DNA of 5,911 bases from Candidatus Cloacimonadota bacterium (GTDB lineage Bacteria; Cloacimonadota; Cloacimonadia; Cloacimonadales; TCS61): NCBI GenBank assembly GCA_030626645.1, contig DAOUTP010000123.1, positions 1-5,911 on the forward strand, in the 5' to 3' direction. Positions 5,289-5,911 of the stretch are shown here, one piece after another (the stretch's first letter is position 1; the number at the start of each line of letters is the position of its first letter). The translations under genes and the position numbers were made by a program. The notes under the pieces are model-generated. The model was not told the origin of the DNA and made no database searches. It saw nothing but the letters and a program-made list of their open reading frames with translations.

Positions 5289-5911
5289 TCACTTTCCCAC
5301 TTCTTCCAACATTTTCGAAATCTCTTTGAATACTTCTTTTGTTTCAATTTTCTCAGTAAATTCATATGTTAAATCAAAAATAGAATTTGATTCAGCTTCT
5401 ATTATAGTCTCTTTAGAAGTAAGATAATACTTTTTTGTTTTTTCTATATCACCCAATTTAAAATATGTATAAGCTAAACTATAATAAAACCAGTTTTCTT
5501 CAGGGAATATTTCTTGAATTCTATTAAGATCTAATAACGCTTGTTCAAATTTTCTTAATGCAATATACGCTAGACCCCGAATATAAAAAGCGTATCTTAT
5601 TTCAGGGCTATTATTAATAAAATAGTTACAATCAACTATAGACGGTTCGTAATTTTGGAGATAATAATTTATTGTAGAACGCATATAATATGTTTCAAAT
5701 TCATCTGGAAATTTGCTGATCATTGTATTAAGTACTTTTAAAGCATCCTCATATTCTTTGTTTTTATAATAAATAGTTGCTAATGATTGATATCCTTCTG
5801 GATTTTCACCATATATGGCAATGCATTTATTAGCATCAGATTTTGCTAGTTCATATTTATGCTGTTCCATTCTAGATGTAGATCTCCAAGCATAAATATG
5901 TACTAATTGTC
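5289..5911 (-). CDS. Tetratricopeptide-repeat protein, C-terminal part (cut by right window edge)
   Basis: At least five TPR units in an exact 34-residue register are visible. Counting from the ATG at 5870, unit starts fall at residues -10, 24, 58, 92 and 126. Position 4 is aromatic in all five (Y-7, Y27, Y61, F95, Y129). Position 20 is A9, A43, S77, A111 and T145. Position 32 is proline in the middle three units (P55, P89, P123). A tail of about 34 residues (160-193) is probably helical. The first unit begins before the ATG at 5870. The frame is open to the window edge (13 more codons, ending YAWRSTSR before that Met), and no ribosome site lies at a suitable distance. That ATG is therefore an internal Met, and the real start lies beyond base 5911. 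TPR arrays form a helical solenoid that binds other proteins; the partner is unknown. No signal peptide can be judged because the N-terminus is missing. The gene converges on the membrane-protein gene. Confidence 0.88.
   Translation of the reverse strand, partial: QLVHIYAWRSTSRMEQHKYELAKSDANKCIAIYGENPEGYQSLATIYYKNKEYEDALKVLNTMISKFPDEFETYYMRSTINYYLQNYEPSIVDCNYFINNSPEIRYAFYIRGLAYIALRKFEQALLDLNRIQEIFPEENWFYYSLAYTYFKLGDIEKTKKYYLTSKETIIEAESNSIFDLTYEFTEKIETKEVFKEISKMLEEVGK

Overview
The window is AT-rich DNA from a Gram-negative bacterium. The best guess is a member of the Fibrobacteres-Chlorobi-Bacteroidetes (FCB) group, of the Cloacimonadota or a neighbouring candidate phylum. The main clue is the C-terminal module of the large secreted protease, with its Y-P-N-P-F-N-P-S-T-T-I motif, a strand-rich body and a final basic/hydrophobic tail. 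Such tails are typical of exported proteins in these phyla. This is recognition from memory, not a database result.

Layout, left to right. Bases 1-89 (minus strand) hold the first 29 codons of an alanyl-tRNA synthetase gene (alaS) that runs off the left edge. Bases 189-3125 (minus) encode a 978-residue secreted M1-family zinc aminopeptidase with extra C-terminal domains. Bases 3126-3489 carry no convincing gene, but hold the most unusual object here: a 113-base imperfect palindrome built from two inverted copies of a two-hairpin module, followed by a CTAC/GTAG-rich hairpin. Bases 3490-4683 (minus) encode a 397-residue probable outer-membrane beta-barrel protein. Bases 4684-4914 are a divergent promoter region with two TTGACA boxes, an 8-bp perfect inverted repeat and a short ACAGGAT direct repeat. 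Bases 4915-5256 (plus) encode a 113-residue four-helix membrane protein. Bases 5289-5911 (minus) encode the C-terminal part of a tetratricopeptide-repeat protein that continues past the right edge.

The genes do not form an obvious pathway. The barrel, M1 and alaS genes lie head to tail on the minus strand, but with gaps of 364 and 99 bases, so a single operon is not supported. The M1 protein and the barrel protein are both exported. The M1 gene is visibly richer in G+C than the genes to its right.

The item most worth following up is the structured repeat at 3314-3426. Its two arms are inverted copies with identical spacing, and they differ by paired substitutions that keep every hairpin intact. 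That suggests a dispersed REP/BIME-like element or a structured RNA rather than ordinary spacer.
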